From positions 744,001-808,000 of the forward strand of contig JALLLT010000011.1 in the NCBI GenBank assembly GCA_025266875.1: 64,000 nt of DNA, read 5' to 3'. A program made the position numbers and the translations under genes. The stretch comes from Fennellomyces sp. T-0311 (Eukaryota > Mucoromycota > Mucoromycetes > Mucorales > Lichtheimiaceae). The number at the start of each line of letters is the position of its first letter. The stretch's first letter is position 1. Of this stretch, positions 1 to 10,935 are shown piece by piece. The notes below the pieces were generated by a model that did not search any database, had not been told where the DNA came from, and saw nothing but the letters and a program-made list of their open reading frames with translations.

Positions 1-1070
1 ATGTGCTGTCATCCTGCAGGAAACGGGGCTCGGCTATATGGCATTTAATTCATGGATATTGATGGTTGTCGATCAGAAATAATGCTATAATATCTATGGA
101 GTGCGGTATCTATAATTACCTTTCAAAATCATTATATTGGGCTGCGTTGCTATTTTGACGTTAGTTAACATGGGGAAAGAACGTATCCGTGCGTCGTAGG
201 CCTGCGTCAGCGTGTCAGTCAGTAACAAAGCTCCGATTATGTTTCCTGTCTGTCATAGATATTTAATCCCGAAAGAATGATTGTGCACACAGTTTTCGAA
301 TCAATCTGCCTCACCGATTACGCTTGGATCTGATATGGGTGATCGCCAGAATCTGTTGTGCATATACAACTCACGGTGATACAACAGCCAAGATAAGCAA
401 TATTAAAATCGAGATGCGTATAGCCTTTTCATTGTGTTCCGAGAAAAAGAATCAATTGAAAATCACACATTGGTAATATGTACAAGTACTCTCTATTTTT
501 TGGCTTCTTTGCACTGAACGTATAACGAGGAACGCTGGCTTGTGGAACGGATCTCCTTCTGACATCTGGCTACGTCTTCATTTTTTGACCACTTGCTATG
601 TTGCTGCAATATACGATCTACTAATAGCTTGCTCTTCGACTTGCTCCATTTTACATCTTAGTTGCTCTAACGCAGTAGAGTGAGTTGGATTGCTCTTAAT
701 ATTACAATCAGTGAGCTTTCTCTGGTTCATGAACTTGACTCGGGTCGATAAACATTGAAAGCGTCAATTAAAGTAGTTGACTTGACACTATGTTGCACAA
801 GAAGTCTACAATCATGGAGGCTATTTGCATTCAAGCATGTAGCACAGTGTATAGCATTTACTTGGACATTTCGGTGTGGCATAGAATAACTGGCTCAATC
901 CTTCGTATGTTTGCTTCAGGATGATACGCGTTAAGAGCTACCATCAAACACGGTTAAAGACCATTTCTGATGCAGTTGGACTGAAATAGAACTCTGCTGG
1001 GTTTCACAACGACCCTTTAAAAAAAATCATGCGGTGATGTTTTTGTATACTTGGCTTTACTCACGCACAA
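1..1070. other. Upstream intergenic region, no gene seen
   Basis: No convincing reading frame, RNA gene or recognisable element is visible in this first kilobase. It ends at the start codon of the protoporphyrinogen oxidase gene and must hold its promoter; an A-run sits about 45 bp upstream of that ATG. The left part could contain the untranslated end of a gene lying outside the window. Confidence 0.4.
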
Positions 1071-2817
1071 ATGTCTTCTGTGGCTGTATTAGGTGGAGGA
1101 ATCTCGGGTCTTTCTGCTGCCTATTACCTTGCGCGATTCGCTCCACGAACAACCCAAATTACTCTTATTGAAGCTTCCGATCGCGTCGGTGGATGGATTA
1201 AAAGTCGTCGTGTTGAACCTGGATTCCACCCATCGTGTCCATTGCAAACTTCCAATGGACCCAATACCATTTTATTTGAATCCGGTCCTCGTAGTCTTCG
1301 TCCTGTAGGCATTAGTGGGGCTGTCGTTTTAGAAATGGTAAGCTTTTTTTTCTTTTTTATTGCTGCGCAATCGTTTCTTAAACAGGCAGTAGACAAGAGA
1401 CTTGGGTTTGGCGGATAGCTTACTGAGTGTACCCAAAACCGATCCATCAGCGAAAAATCGATACATTTATTTTGATGGATCTATCAATACGCTACCCAGT
1501 TCATTGCCATCGTTACTGTTCAACAAACCACCGGTGCTCAAAGGAGTCATACCCTCTGTTTTACGCGAACCTTTCATCCGTTCAGCACGTACAGGAAAGC
1601 CAGATGACGATGAAACACTCTATTCATTGGTATCACGTCGATTCGATGAGCATGTTGCCTTGGACTTGGTTGGGTCCATTGTGCACGGTATCTATGCGGG
1701 CGATGTCAAGGCACTTTCGGCTCAATCCACTCTTCGTATGCTTTACGACAACGAACGTGTTTATGGAAGCGTTGTCAAGGGATTGCTCAAGGGAGGTGTC
1801 AAGATGGAAACGTTCCGTGAGCGCGGTATTGCTGCGCGTGCTCGCAAAGAGGATCCAGATTGGTTTGGAAAGATGGAAGGCATGAGTGTCGTAGGCTTCA
1901 AAGACGGTACTGAAATGCTGACGGACCGGTTACGGACTTACTTGGAACAATGTGAAAATGTCACTATCATCAAAGATGAACCTGTCCGTGCATTAAAAGC
2001 GCATGGCTCTGAATGCAAGGTATTGATATAGCTAAAAGTAGCATCAATCTTTCTAACAAATTGTATAAAGATTACCACCGAGAATCAAGTCATTCATGCC
2101 GATCATACCATCTCGGCACTTCCATCCACCGTATTGGATGGGATTACATCCTCACTACCCCATCTCAAATACAACCCTTCGGTGGACGTGGCTGTTGTCA
2201 ATCTGGCATATGCACCGGATGTAAAGCTCAACTATGACGGTTTTGGTTTCCTGACGCCACATCCGGATTCAAAGTACCCAGTACCTGTACCTGGAACATT
2301 AGGCGTTGTATTCGACTCGAATGCGATGCGCGGTCAAGATCCAAAGGATGATCGCGTTAAAGCAACGGTCATGATGGGTGGTCATGAATGGTCTAGCGCC
2401 TTCAAGACGCCCATTGAACAACTTGATCCGGAGGAAGCCTACCAATATGCTTTGACAGCCATGCAAACGTATCTGGGAATCAATGCCAAACCGGAATATG
2501 CCATGGTAAACTTGCAAGCGAAATGTATTCCACAATATTTGGTGGGTCATCATCAACGTCTGGGAGAACTTCACCAAGCTTTGAAAACAAAGTATGGTCA
2601 CGCGCTAAGTGTCACGGGTGCAAGTTATTGGAGCGTCAGCGTACCAGATTGTATAAAGAATAGTCGCGAACTTGTAGAGGAGTTGGTCGTTTCAGGTGCA
2701 CTGGGATCCAAAGACAAAATTGTTACTGGTTTGGGACGTATCGAAGGAAACACTGCGGATTTGAAAGATAGTGAGCGATTAAGCAAGAGCCATGTTGATA
2801 TCTTGTTGAAGTCATAG
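1071..2817 (+). CDS. HEM14: Protoporphyrinogen oxidase, haem biosynthesis (HEM14-like)
   Basis: This gene probably encodes the FAD enzyme that oxidises protoporphyrinogen IX to protoporphyrin IX, the penultimate haem step, at the mitochondrial inner membrane. I splice three exons, 1071-1337, 1393-2019 and 2071-2817, with GT-AG introns of 55 and 51 nt; the second has a CTAAC branch site near 2053. All phases agree and give about 546 residues, close to the usual fungal length. The N-terminus has the Rossmann dinucleotide motif GGGISGLSAA at residues 8-17, followed by LIEASDRVGGWIKS, typical of the PPOX/amine-oxidase fold. The middle and C-terminal parts read as a continuous PPOX-like protein ending in VDILLKS. 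It converges on the GRAM gene at 3210-3806. The family assignment rests on recognised motifs; the first ATG is chosen because it directly precedes the nucleotide-binding strand. Confidence 0.9.
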
Positions 2818-3209
2818 ATTATGTAAAGTCAAGAAACTAGAATGCATTTATTGTTTTTTCACTGGTATTAAATTTGCTAACTATGTTATAATGATCCGTT
2901 AAAAGACATACTTTATACCAGAGAGCACATTGGTCACTTTTTTTCTGTATGCGGATAAATAAGCTTAGGGCAAATGGCAACTCCCTTGAGATGAGAGGGC
3001 TATTACCTAGGGTATACAATCCCCCCGGTTTCCTTTCATGGGTGGCACCACAACGACCGTAGTCAAGACAATGCTGAATAATAACCGTACCATCAAGAAT
3101 AGCAAACAAAACGAAAATCCTAAACAAACTGGTGCACGGCAGCCATTTTATCGTCTAATCGAGGGAAAAAACTTTTTCTTTCTAGGTAAAATTCTAAATT
3201 ACAAGTTAG
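2818..3209. other. Intergenic space between convergent genes
   Basis: This AT-rich 392-bp gap separates the stop codons of two convergent genes and must contain both 3' ends and poly(A) signals. No further gene or repeat is seen. Confidence 0.5.
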
Positions 3210-3806
3210 TCAAGTGGAATAGGCGGGAGGAAGTGTGTCCATGGAACCATTATCAGTCGATGCCGGATCAAGTGTTGTATCCGATAATGCTTGATCATAA
3301 GAAGGTAACTGGTCACAATGAAAAGGAAAGGCCCTGTGATGCATTGCCAAGACCTTTTTCCTTGAAGTCAAGCCAGCCATAATCATACTGAGGTATTCTT
3401 TGAAAGCGTCACGTCGATGTCGATCCTTTTTGGCGAGAACGATCTGCAGCCGGACAGGTGTACTATCGCCAATCAGAAATAGACCAAGTTGAATACCGTA
3501 ACGGAACGTCAATCTACACTTGATCGATGCAACTTTTTCCAGGTCGATTTGAAACGTTGATGCAGTAATATTGGCAACCGAATGATCTTGTAATATGAAT
3601 ACCAAACGTTGATCTGTTAAATGAACGGAAGCTGTTTCCATTTTGGCCTGTGTTCCGTCCACATCTTGAATTGTGGCTCCAATGGGTTCTTGATTAAAGT
3701 AAAAGCTTTCATTGGGATTGGGTACCGGTACAAGATGGAATTGTGGAGGGTATTCGGTACTGTTGATTCGTCGTAAACATACTCTTGTTTGATTGATACT
3801 TGTCAT
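3210..3806 (-). CDS. Small GRAM-like protein with C-terminal PPxY motif (WBP2-like)
   Basis: This intronless gene encodes 198 residues. Residues about 20-150 read like a GRAM/PH-type domain of the WBP2 class, with a beta-strand pattern including VHLTDQRLVFILQ, a characteristic GRAM signature. The last residues are LPPAYST, so a PPxY motif ends the protein, and an LPSY motif lies about 30 residues earlier. PPxY and LPxY motifs are known ligands for WW domains of Rsp5/Nedd4 ubiquitin ligases, so an adaptor role in ubiquitination or membrane trafficking is plausible. That role is inference. Just upstream of the ATG on the minus strand is a T/TA-rich stretch that could include the TATA element. 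It faces the haem gene tail to tail. Confidence 0.65.
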   Translation of the reverse strand: MTSINQTRVCLRRINSTEYPPQFHLVPVPNPNESFYFNQEPIGATIQDVDGTQAKMETASVHLTDQRLVFILQDHSVANITASTFQIDLEKVASIKCRLTFRYGIQLGLFLIGDSTPVRLQIVLAKKDRHRRDAFKEYLSMIMAGLTSRKKVLAMHHRAFPFHCDQLPSYDQALSDTTLDPASTDNGSMDTLPPAYST

Positions 3807-4810
3807 ATATATAAAAAAAATGTATAAAGAAGAGAGAAGGCACTAGTAGAAAATTAAGGGCCTAGCCAGCAAGGGAAAAAGAATTTACTGAGACATAACG
3901 CAAGGGTCTCGGATTTATCGCTTTGGACAGTTTGTTTTTTAATCGGGCAAACCTGATTGACTCCTTTTTCTCTATTCTGGACACCAAACAAATCTTAAAA
4001 ATGAAATCAATCAAAGTGAGTGATTTATTGCCAAAAATAAAAAAGGTAGGGTCCCCATTCCCGAGATGCTATGGTGTAATAAATATAGCAGTGGAATGCT
4101 TCCAATGAACCACGTAACTGTCGGGGGACGGAAGAAGGGGAAGGGGGCAAAGAAAGTAGACCCATGAATCAGCTCCGTAATGACAATCTATTGAATGGAA
4201 CAAATAGCAAACAAATAATAAAATAAGGTTCTCTAATAGATCTATGGAACGGCGTTAAAGTGATCCTCCGAACAAAAAAATAGTTATGATTGTTTGCTAT
4301 GATCACCATTCATCTGGCCACGTTCTCATGGAAAATAAAATACGTGATTTTATCCCGCGCATTACATAAACATGATAACAGTCCCTGTCTTGCCCATTTT
4401 ACCAGTTTTTTTTTTGGCATACAATTGCAAGGGTGAACGGTGATGATATATTTTTCTACCTGGCGTCAGAAAGCAAATGGTGTTTCCGGTCATTCGACTA
4501 AATTCTGGACTTGTGGTAAGTTATTTGAGGCACGTCGAGATGAACGAGACGCTTAGATCCGCTGCAAGCACCATGCATTTGTCGCATCCTAACGTTTTTG
4601 TATGGAACGTACTATATCTAAAACTACACAAGGTCCTCCAAAATCCAATCCACTCAAACGATTAAAACCAGTGAGGCATCAGCAGATTGGTCAATTGCAT
4701 TGCGCGTGCGATTGAACAAGTAAAAACAATACTTTATACCTGTGCACGTTCTTTCAGCAGTCAAAGTTACATAAGCACGCAGGGATCCAATGTTAGCAAC
4801 TTGTACTACA
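3807..4810. other. Intergenic region before repeat copy A
   Basis: AT-rich DNA with only short chance frames. It holds the promoter of the GRAM gene at its left end. Homology to the repeat module begins about 4811 at the intron end that precedes the KEASSKANADA block. Confidence 0.4.
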
Positions 4811-4843
4811 ATTGTTAACTCTAATTTGTCGATAGCAAAGAGG

Positions 4844-5500
4844 CATCGAGCAAAGCGAACGCAGATGCTATTAACAAGAAAAGATCAATTGCAGCGTTAA
4901 ATCCAACTTGTCACAGAAAAATGGGACATAAGATGGACATCGTTTACCGCATGAGCCGAAAAAGAAGTAGGCTGTGTTGAGATCGGAAAGGACGGGGATC
5001 AGACGAAGGAAAATGAAAGACGGTCTGACGAAAATGCCAATTGTCATGCATGACATGCTCGCGCAAATCGCTGGAACCAAGGAGATGCTCACAGTCATGC
5101 ATGCACATGCAATCGGTTTCGTGATGCTTTTGCTGTTGACTTTACAAAACTGGTTACTACAGGTAGCAAGATCTGTCTGCTTGATATGTATTCTCCGGAC
5201 GGTTACATTGCAAGAATTCGACGTTCCGACCCTCCCGAATACCCTAGTAGCAGCGATGACTATGTTGCCAGGATCGTACCCCTTTTAGAGCTTGCGTTGA
5301 CTGGACTTATCACTATGGAGAAGACAAGAACCGCTTTGAATGGCAATCAACCACCATTGCAACGACTACGAGCTCCAAGAGATTGGATCCTTCCCCCCAC
5401 CTTCCTACCCATTTCTTCGCTACCTCTATCTTCTAAGTCATCATCACCATCATCCTCATCATCCTCATCATCATCTACTCCCAAAAGACAAAAAATTTGA
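4844..5500 (+). pseudogene. Broken 3' part of uncharacterised multi-exon family gene (copy A)
   Basis: Comparison with 56321-57019 shows the same two last exon-like blocks: KEASSKANADA...MGHKMDIVYRMSRK, then SPDGYIARIRR...LLELALTGLI, ending in a Ser-rich tail and TPKRQKI. Relative to the other copies there is one extra A in the run near 4958 and another near 5010, so the frame breaks twice. The upstream exons are missing. The family looks like a large group of unnamed Mucorales proteins; the D...E-x-G-K spacing in MDIVYR...VGCVEIGK (intact in the other copies) resembles a PD-(D/E)XK nuclease core, but this is a guess and no function is assigned. Confidence 0.6.
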
Positions 5501-7413
5501 ATTAACTATGTTATAGTCTTTTGTATGTAAAAGCAGGGTAAGATTAATGACAGCAACGCTTGATTCGAAAGTGACGGATATCTGTTACTGTGTATGCCTT
5601 GAGTTAAGCTTATAAGCCTGCGTATGTAGACTGCGGCGGATAAAAAAAATGTCATTAAACAGATAACCCTAATTGGTAACGACGTAGTATTCCTTATGCA
5701 ATCCGGAAACCAGGTGTACACAATTTCTGCTAACAACAAATACAAGCGGGAGTCCGATGAACTTTATGCCATATCGAGCGAGCCACTTTATTTTCAGATC
5801 AGGATCTTGCTCCACACTCGGCTTGCTATATTCAAACCCAAAGTCATTTCCCGAGTCTTACAACAATCAGCAGATAATGGTCTCTGGACAGTATTGCAAG
5901 CTGCAAGAACATATAAACTTTTGAATCCAAACGGCTTTTTACTTGACTGTCCCTGGATATATCCACATGGCCACTGTATTACAAGGGCAGAGATATGTAG
6001 TCCAATATGGCAACGAGAGACAGAAGAGTAAAATCTTTGTTCATGATACACTCATCCCGTCAGTCACTTTGCAGTGTGTTATTGTGACACTCTACCAGCA
6101 AATGTCCTTGTACGAAGCATGATGTTTCTGGGAAATAAGCGTAGCATCGTCCAGACGGATTCTGTACCACAATCAATGAGAAGAATGCACGAAACAAAAG
6201 ATATCATTAAAGGCAGCTCTATCACGTATTGCAAGAAACGAGAGTCGTCGTGAAAAGACGCCAGTTCAGCGAATGCTTCCAAGGACTTATCAATCTAGCC
6301 ACAGGTCCCTTTTACTTCATAACCGTATAGTGATCATTAGTTTTGCGTAGATCACTTCTTGTCGTAGCCATCCAATTCGGCCACAGACTGGAAGCACACA
6401 TATGTCAATTCAATGCATAGTTCAATAAAAGCAACAACATACTTATTGTTGTATACGCGGCTTCTAATAATTGTTCCAAATCAGCTAACGTATTGGTACA
6501 CCGTATACCGTGGCTGTGTGAGACGCATATCGACTTGCGGTTCACGTCCGAAAAATGATCACGTGAAGCCACATACTTTGGGTGAAATGTCGTGTCCACT
6601 ACTTATATTTGGATTGAGCTTCTCTTGCTGGAAGACGAACCATAAGCAAAAGATAGCCGCTCTAGTGACTGGTGAGCTCAACCCAATAAAAGCCTTCTTC
6701 ACAAGTCATGCGGTATTGCAAGACAGACTTCAAACACTACCGAAAAAAGCATGTTTCGCTGCCAATCGTAATGAAAAAACCGTGTTCCGCGGTAACGCGG
6801 CAGATGAGACAAAAAGTACAGTAATGAAGGGGAACGTGAGAAACGTCAGTGTCCTAACCATCGCATTGAGTACTGTGTGTTCCTAGCGGAGTGGCAGTGA
6901 TCACAATGAAACCCTGTTTGGGAAATGATAGCCGTGATGTCCGTGCGCCTCCTGACACAAAATTCGGAACGTGGCGTACAGGCCACGTTGCGAGACGCGT
7001 CGAGTGTCTACAGAATCCTCAGAACGTCTACTTTTCGAATAAAATACGAAGCATTGAATCCGGACCAGTCTGTTATATGATAATTGTCTTCCGAGTGTAT
7101 TACCGCATATAGAAATTTTCATAAAAGATACCGGAATCTGTCCAGGATGAAGTTTTGGGCATGGCGACAAGTTTTGGACGCCATGGGAACAACTGCCATG
7201 ACTACAAATTACAGTTTATCAAGTTGTTTCGCGGCGTGGTGGCATCTCACGCAAGGCAATGGTGGATCTCCATTGGCAAAAGGTGGTAAAGGGATGATCT
7301 TATGGCTCCATGTGTAACACAAAATGGCCAACCTTCAAGTGCGTTCTGGTCATAGCAAAATAAATGAAAAAAGACTTTTTTCCCTTTTTCTCTTTCTTTC
7401 CCCAGTTCTAACC
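5501..7413 (+). repeat. Conserved module segment without a solid ORF
   Basis: This stretch is shared with 52960-54817, 57020-59289 and, inverted, 24193-24895. Short frames in it are conserved between copies (for example the frames ending GGKGMILWLHV at 7317, 54722, 59192 and inverted 24269), but none has codon features I trust. It ends with a pyrimidine tract and CCCCAG immediately before the ATG of the proline-rich gene, like a 3' splice site of a 5' UTR intron. Confidence 0.5.
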
Positions 7414-7998
7414 ATGTTCTTCACCGCGCTTTTCGCTGCTGCTCTCCTTTTCGTTGCTATTCGCATCGTTCAAACTGTTCTCTCCCGTGCTCGTCGCGTG
7501 CCGCCTGAACTACCATCACCGTTCGTATCGCCTGCGCTGCTTTCCGCAGCCGTGTCTCCGCTGTTGTCGCCCGTGCTTGCAGTCGTGTCTCCGCGGTTGC
7601 CACCTGTGGCCCAAGCCTCGTCGTCTGTGGTGCTGTTGCAGCCCATGTCTCCGCGGTTGGCTGCGTTGCCTTCTGAAGCCATGTCTCCCCTGCCATCGTC
7701 CGAGCCGCTTTTCGAGGGCATGCCTCCCCCGCCGCCTCCGCCTCCAACAGTGGATGATGAGTTCGTCGGGCTTTTTGCCCACATGAACATCACTCCACCT
7801 GACGAACAAGTGCACAGTCGAACGACTGAAATGTGGCGCGTTCCCGAGCGCCTTGCACTGCAGGAGGAACTGGACTTTGGCTTCCGCACCTTCCTGCGGT
7901 CGCTGTACCTCCGGGCCCGCAACCGGGATTATGAAGATGTTGGCGACCCGCGTCGCTATGCCGTCGCCAACCACTTCCTTCAGCAACACCGCGACTAG
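7414..7998 (+). CDS. Membrane-anchored proline-rich protein of repeat module (copy A)
   Basis: I do not recognise this family. The 194-residue product starts with a hydrophobic segment, MFFTALFAAALLFVAIRI, followed by basic residues (SRARR), as expected for a signal anchor or a single N-terminal membrane helix. Residues about 35-115 are low-complexity repeats rich in SP, AAMSP and SPRL units and end in a run of eight prolines. The C-terminal part of about 85-95 residues, from VDDEFVGLF to ANHFLQQH, is the best conserved between copies, with FGFRTFLRSLYLRARN as its centre. The ATG is chosen because it starts the hydrophobic segment in all full copies and directly follows a splice-acceptor-like CCCCAG. 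Copies A and B end at a TAG where C and E read on to DEK. Function unknown. Confidence 0.55.
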   Translation: MFFTALFAAALLFVAIRIVQTVLSRARRVPPELPSPFVSPALLSAAVSPLLSPVLAVVSPRLPPVAQASSSVVLLQPMSPRLAALPSEAMSPLPSSEPLFEGMPPPPPPPPTVDDEFVGLFAHMNITPPDEQVHSRTTEMWRVPERLALQEELDFGFRTFLRSLYLRARNRDYEDVGDPRRYAVANHFLQQHRD

Positions 7999-8064
7999 AA
8001 GTAAGTTGTGTACAAACTGTCAAAATTTTAGCAACAGAATCACTGATGAATCTTCTATAGAACA

Positions 8065-8222
8065 GTCGTAACTAAAAACAAAAAAAAAGCACAAAAAAAA
8101 GAAAAAACAAAAAAAAACCTCACAAAAAAAGACCCCCCGACAAAATACAAAAGCAAAAAAAAAGATCCCCTCAAAAAAAAAACAAAAAACAAAAAAATCC
8201 CCTTAGTTTAGATAATCAGTGC

Positions 8223-8257
<35 letters not shown>

Positions 8258-8260
8258 TTA
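8065..8260. repeat. A-rich tract followed by CT/TA microsatellite
   Basis: About 140 bp of A-rich DNA with interspersed C and G is followed by a (CT)n run near 8222-8243 and a short (TA)n run. The same A-rich plus CT order recurs at 59985-60185 and, inverted as T-rich plus GA, at 23216-23470. Confidence 0.8.
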
Positions 8261-8344
8261 CTGGACTATACCCTTTCTATATACCCTCATATATACCCTC
8301 TCCATATACCCTTTCTATATACCCACCAATTTTGCACATATACC

Positions 8345-8530
8345 CACACTTCATGCTTATACCCAGGGCCTCGCCCTCTGCCCAAGCAGCATCTCGCATT
8401 GACGAGCAGTATGCCATACCTATGACACAGGAATACCCAATTTTGGTGGTAAGTACATTGGTACTTGGATAATTAAAACTTGAAAGCTAATGCTCTTTTA
8501 TTTTATCAGTCGCAGGTGGCAAGTAGGCTG
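8345..8530 (+). other. Conserved intron-like segment in repeat module
   Basis: A possible exon ending in GTG is followed by GTAAGTACATTGG and ends at TTTTATCAG about 60 bp later (donor near 8452, acceptor near 8509). The same donor/acceptor arrangement is seen at 60356-60414 and, inverted and more diverged, at about 22996-23060. A frame across the left block reads SAQAASRIDEQYAIPM here and SAQAATRIDEQHAIPM at about 60280, differing by few residues. This suggests the part downstream of the proline-rich gene is transcribed and spliced. Confidence 0.4.
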
Positions 8531-8559
8531 GGCCTAGCCCAGCGAGATCAGCGCCGGAT

Positions 8560-9326
8560 CATATGTGCATTGCCGCCCCATTGAGGACCTCATGTCGCCG
8601 CCATTCCGGTCTTTCTGCCGTGGGAAGGTGCGCAGTAACCAAGTCGTCATATCCTGCTCGTTCTGTTGTTCAACGAGTTGTATCTCGGCCTCCTTGGGTC
8701 GTGAAGCTCTTGTCACTCTGGTGTATCTCTCAGGTAAGTTGTATGAGACAAGACACTAACAGGTTTCGGTAAGCCTTCCAGACTACGATTGCAACTCTCT
8801 AGAGAAACTAGCTGTTAGTTTCCCCAGGTAGCTGACGCGAACAAATGCGTCTTGTGGCCAATGGACATTGAGTTTTCCCGAGTATTATTATCGTGATCAA
8901 AGGTACGTTTACAAGCCAACAAGTATACAGCGGTAAACTAATTGAAATGTATAGTTTTGCAGAACCACCGGATCTGGTCGTGGGCATTGGGAAAACTCAA
9001 TGTTCATAGACCTGCAGAAATCCCACAAGACACATTTGTTCGCGTCAGCTACATGGATGAACTAAGGTCTAGTTTCTCTAGAGAGTTGCAGTCGTAGTCG
9101 GGAAGACTTGCCGAAACATGTTAGTGCCTTATCTCATACAACTTACCTGAGAGATACACAAGAGTGGCAAGAGCTTCACGACCCCTACGAAAGGAGGTTG
9201 AGATGCAACTTGTTGAACAACAGAACGACCAGGATACGCCGACTTGATTACTGCGGGCCTTCCTGCGACGGAGGGACTGGTTTGGGGGGGCCATGGGGCC
9301 CTTGGTGGGGTGCCAGTGTACATATG
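8560..9326. repeat. Hairpin-forming inverted repeat in module copy A
   Basis: The left arm (about 8560-8885) and right arm (about 8986-9326) are inverted, diverged copies. Matching landmarks include catatgtgcattgcc against ggcagtgtacatatg-type sequence at the outer ends, GCTGACGCGAACAAATG against its complement, and the inner GAGTTTTCCC against GGGAAAACTC. The loop is about 100 bp. The homologous structure occurs at 60469-61248. Confidence 0.7.
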
Positions 9327-9844
9327 ATTCGGCGCTGGAGGCGCTGTATGGCGCGCAGATGGGTGTTTAGCCGCCCGAGTATGGGTAAGTGATGAATCAG
9401 TTGTCATTGAAAACAAAACGAAACTTATGTTCGTCTTATAGCGTAGAGAGAGCCGCATGAAACAAGCGTGTCCCTGGAAGGCGCGCCAAGACGTTGAACA
9501 TTTTTATGGTGCCTCTGTCAGGCGTCTGCTACTCATATCCATCTCGGGAGCGGTGAACTCAAGGAACAGTGCCGGGAGCACACATTGGGAAACATCACCC
9601 GTCTCTTCATCCATGGGACTTTGAAAGCGCGGATTCGTCAAACACAGCTACGGTGCTGATGGCGCCAAGAATCACATACATCACATCCAACCGAGGGGAA
9701 ACAAGCTCGTCGAACATTCTTATGGCGCTGAGGCTATTCGAAACCAACAATCCCACTCAAGAGACAATCCAATGGATCACTTTTATCAAGGCAACGCGAT
9801 GGATTGCGTAGCCGCACAAAGGACTGACACGCAAGACACAAACA

Positions 9845-9960
9845 TTGGCACACATGGCATATGCTGAAACACATTGGCGCACATCATTGGTACACATCAT
9901 TGGCAAACACCATTGGCGCACATCATTGGCAAACATCATTGGCAAACATCATTGGCAGAA
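9845..9960 (+). repeat. Minisatellite 1, CATTGGCAAACAT-type units
   Basis: Roughly 13-15-bp units (acatcattggcaaac and variants with cgcacatcattgg) are repeated about seven times. The same block occurs at about 61785-61910 in copy C. Long apparent frames through it are low-complexity artefacts. Confidence 0.7.
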
Positions 9961-10199
9961 ACACACGGGCTTCGGCACACATGAGGACGACGGAATATAC
10001 ATCATTGGCATATTCAAGGGCACGGGCATACAAGGATATTGGCATACAAGACGCATATTGACATACGCAAGGGCATTGTCACACCACTGGCACACAAATC
10101 GGCCCTGGCACATACAAGACATCTATGGCATACAAGAGACAAACATTTGCATCACACACGCGCTCACGCACGCAATATGCATACATTGAAAAAAAGGAA

Positions 10200-10380
10200 C
10201 ACAAGAGATTCCAAAGAAAAAAAGCACAAGAAAAAAAAAGCACAAGAAAAAAAAAGCACAAGAAAAAAAAAGCACAAGAAAAAAAAAGCACAAGAAAAAA
10301 AAAGAACAAGAAAAAAAAAGAACAAGAAAAAAAAAAGAACAAGAAAAAAAAAGCACAAGAAAGAAAAAGCACAAGAGAAG
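10200..10380 (+). repeat. Minisatellite 2, AAAAAAAAGCACAAG-type units
   Basis: About a dozen units of 14-15 bp consist of an A-run followed by AGCACAAG or AGAACAAG. The corresponding block in copy C (62155-62270) has shorter, less regular units. It produces Lys-rich apparent proteins on one strand and Phe/Leu-rich ones on the other, neither of which I consider real. Confidence 0.75.
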
Positions 10381-10509
10381 GTTTCAAGGAAAGAAAAAAC
10401 AGAAGAGAAGAAGGTTTCAAGAAAAAACAGAAGAAAAGAAACTTTCATAAAGAGAAGGACACAAGAGAAAAAAAAACACGATACCCCACGCAAGAAGCAT
10501 TCACTCAAG

Positions 10510-10620
10510 AATGATGCAGTCAAGAAGCATCCATACAAGGAGCATCCATACAAGAAGCATCCATACAAGAAGCATCCATACAAGAAGCATACATACAAGG
10601 CATCCACACAAGGCATCCAC
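10510..10620 (+). repeat. Minisatellite 3, GAAGCATCCATACAA units
   Basis: A 15-bp unit is tandemly repeated about five times, then degenerates into ATACAAGGCATCCACACAAGG. Copies C and E keep one to three units only, so unit number varies between module copies. Confidence 0.75.
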
Positions 10621-10627
10621 AGATATG

Positions 10628-10935
10628 GAAGCGCGAAAGTGCGCTGCTGGAACAAAACAAACACACAGTAAGTATAGTGCTTTGGATTGGCTCGTAAAAT
10701 ATGTCTAGATGATTGACCAACATCCAATTTAGAAAGAAAAAGCTCATATGCAGCCTTTGGGAACATGATGCTTAAGCGCGAAAGTGCGCTGTTCGAACAA
10801 AACAAACACACAGTAAGTATAGTACTTTGGCCCGTAAAATATGTCTAGATGATTAACGAACATCCAATTTAGAAAGAAAAGCTCATATGTAGCCTTTCGG
10901 AACATGGTGCTTAAGCGCGAAAATGCGCTATCTGA
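10628..10935 (+). repeat. Tandem duplication of module tail with GCGC hairpin motif
   Basis: The motif AAGCGCGAAAGTGCGCT, an imperfect palindrome, occurs with starts near 10631, 10776 and 10915. It marks two successive 140-145-bp units in which the intervening sequence (GTAAGTATAGT...AACATCCAATTTAG) is repeated. Copies C and E carry only one such unit bounded by two motifs. Confidence 0.75.

Noticed and set aside
9129..9458. Proline-rich frame of 109 codons in the hairpin arm
   Set aside because: It is the inverted arm of the module hairpin, and the equivalent frame is not kept open between arms or copies.
10039..10671. Long Lys-rich open frame (210 codons) and its Phe/Leu-rich complement
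   Set aside because: It is produced by minisatellite units of 14-15 bp and is not conserved in frame in copy C; low-complexity artefact.
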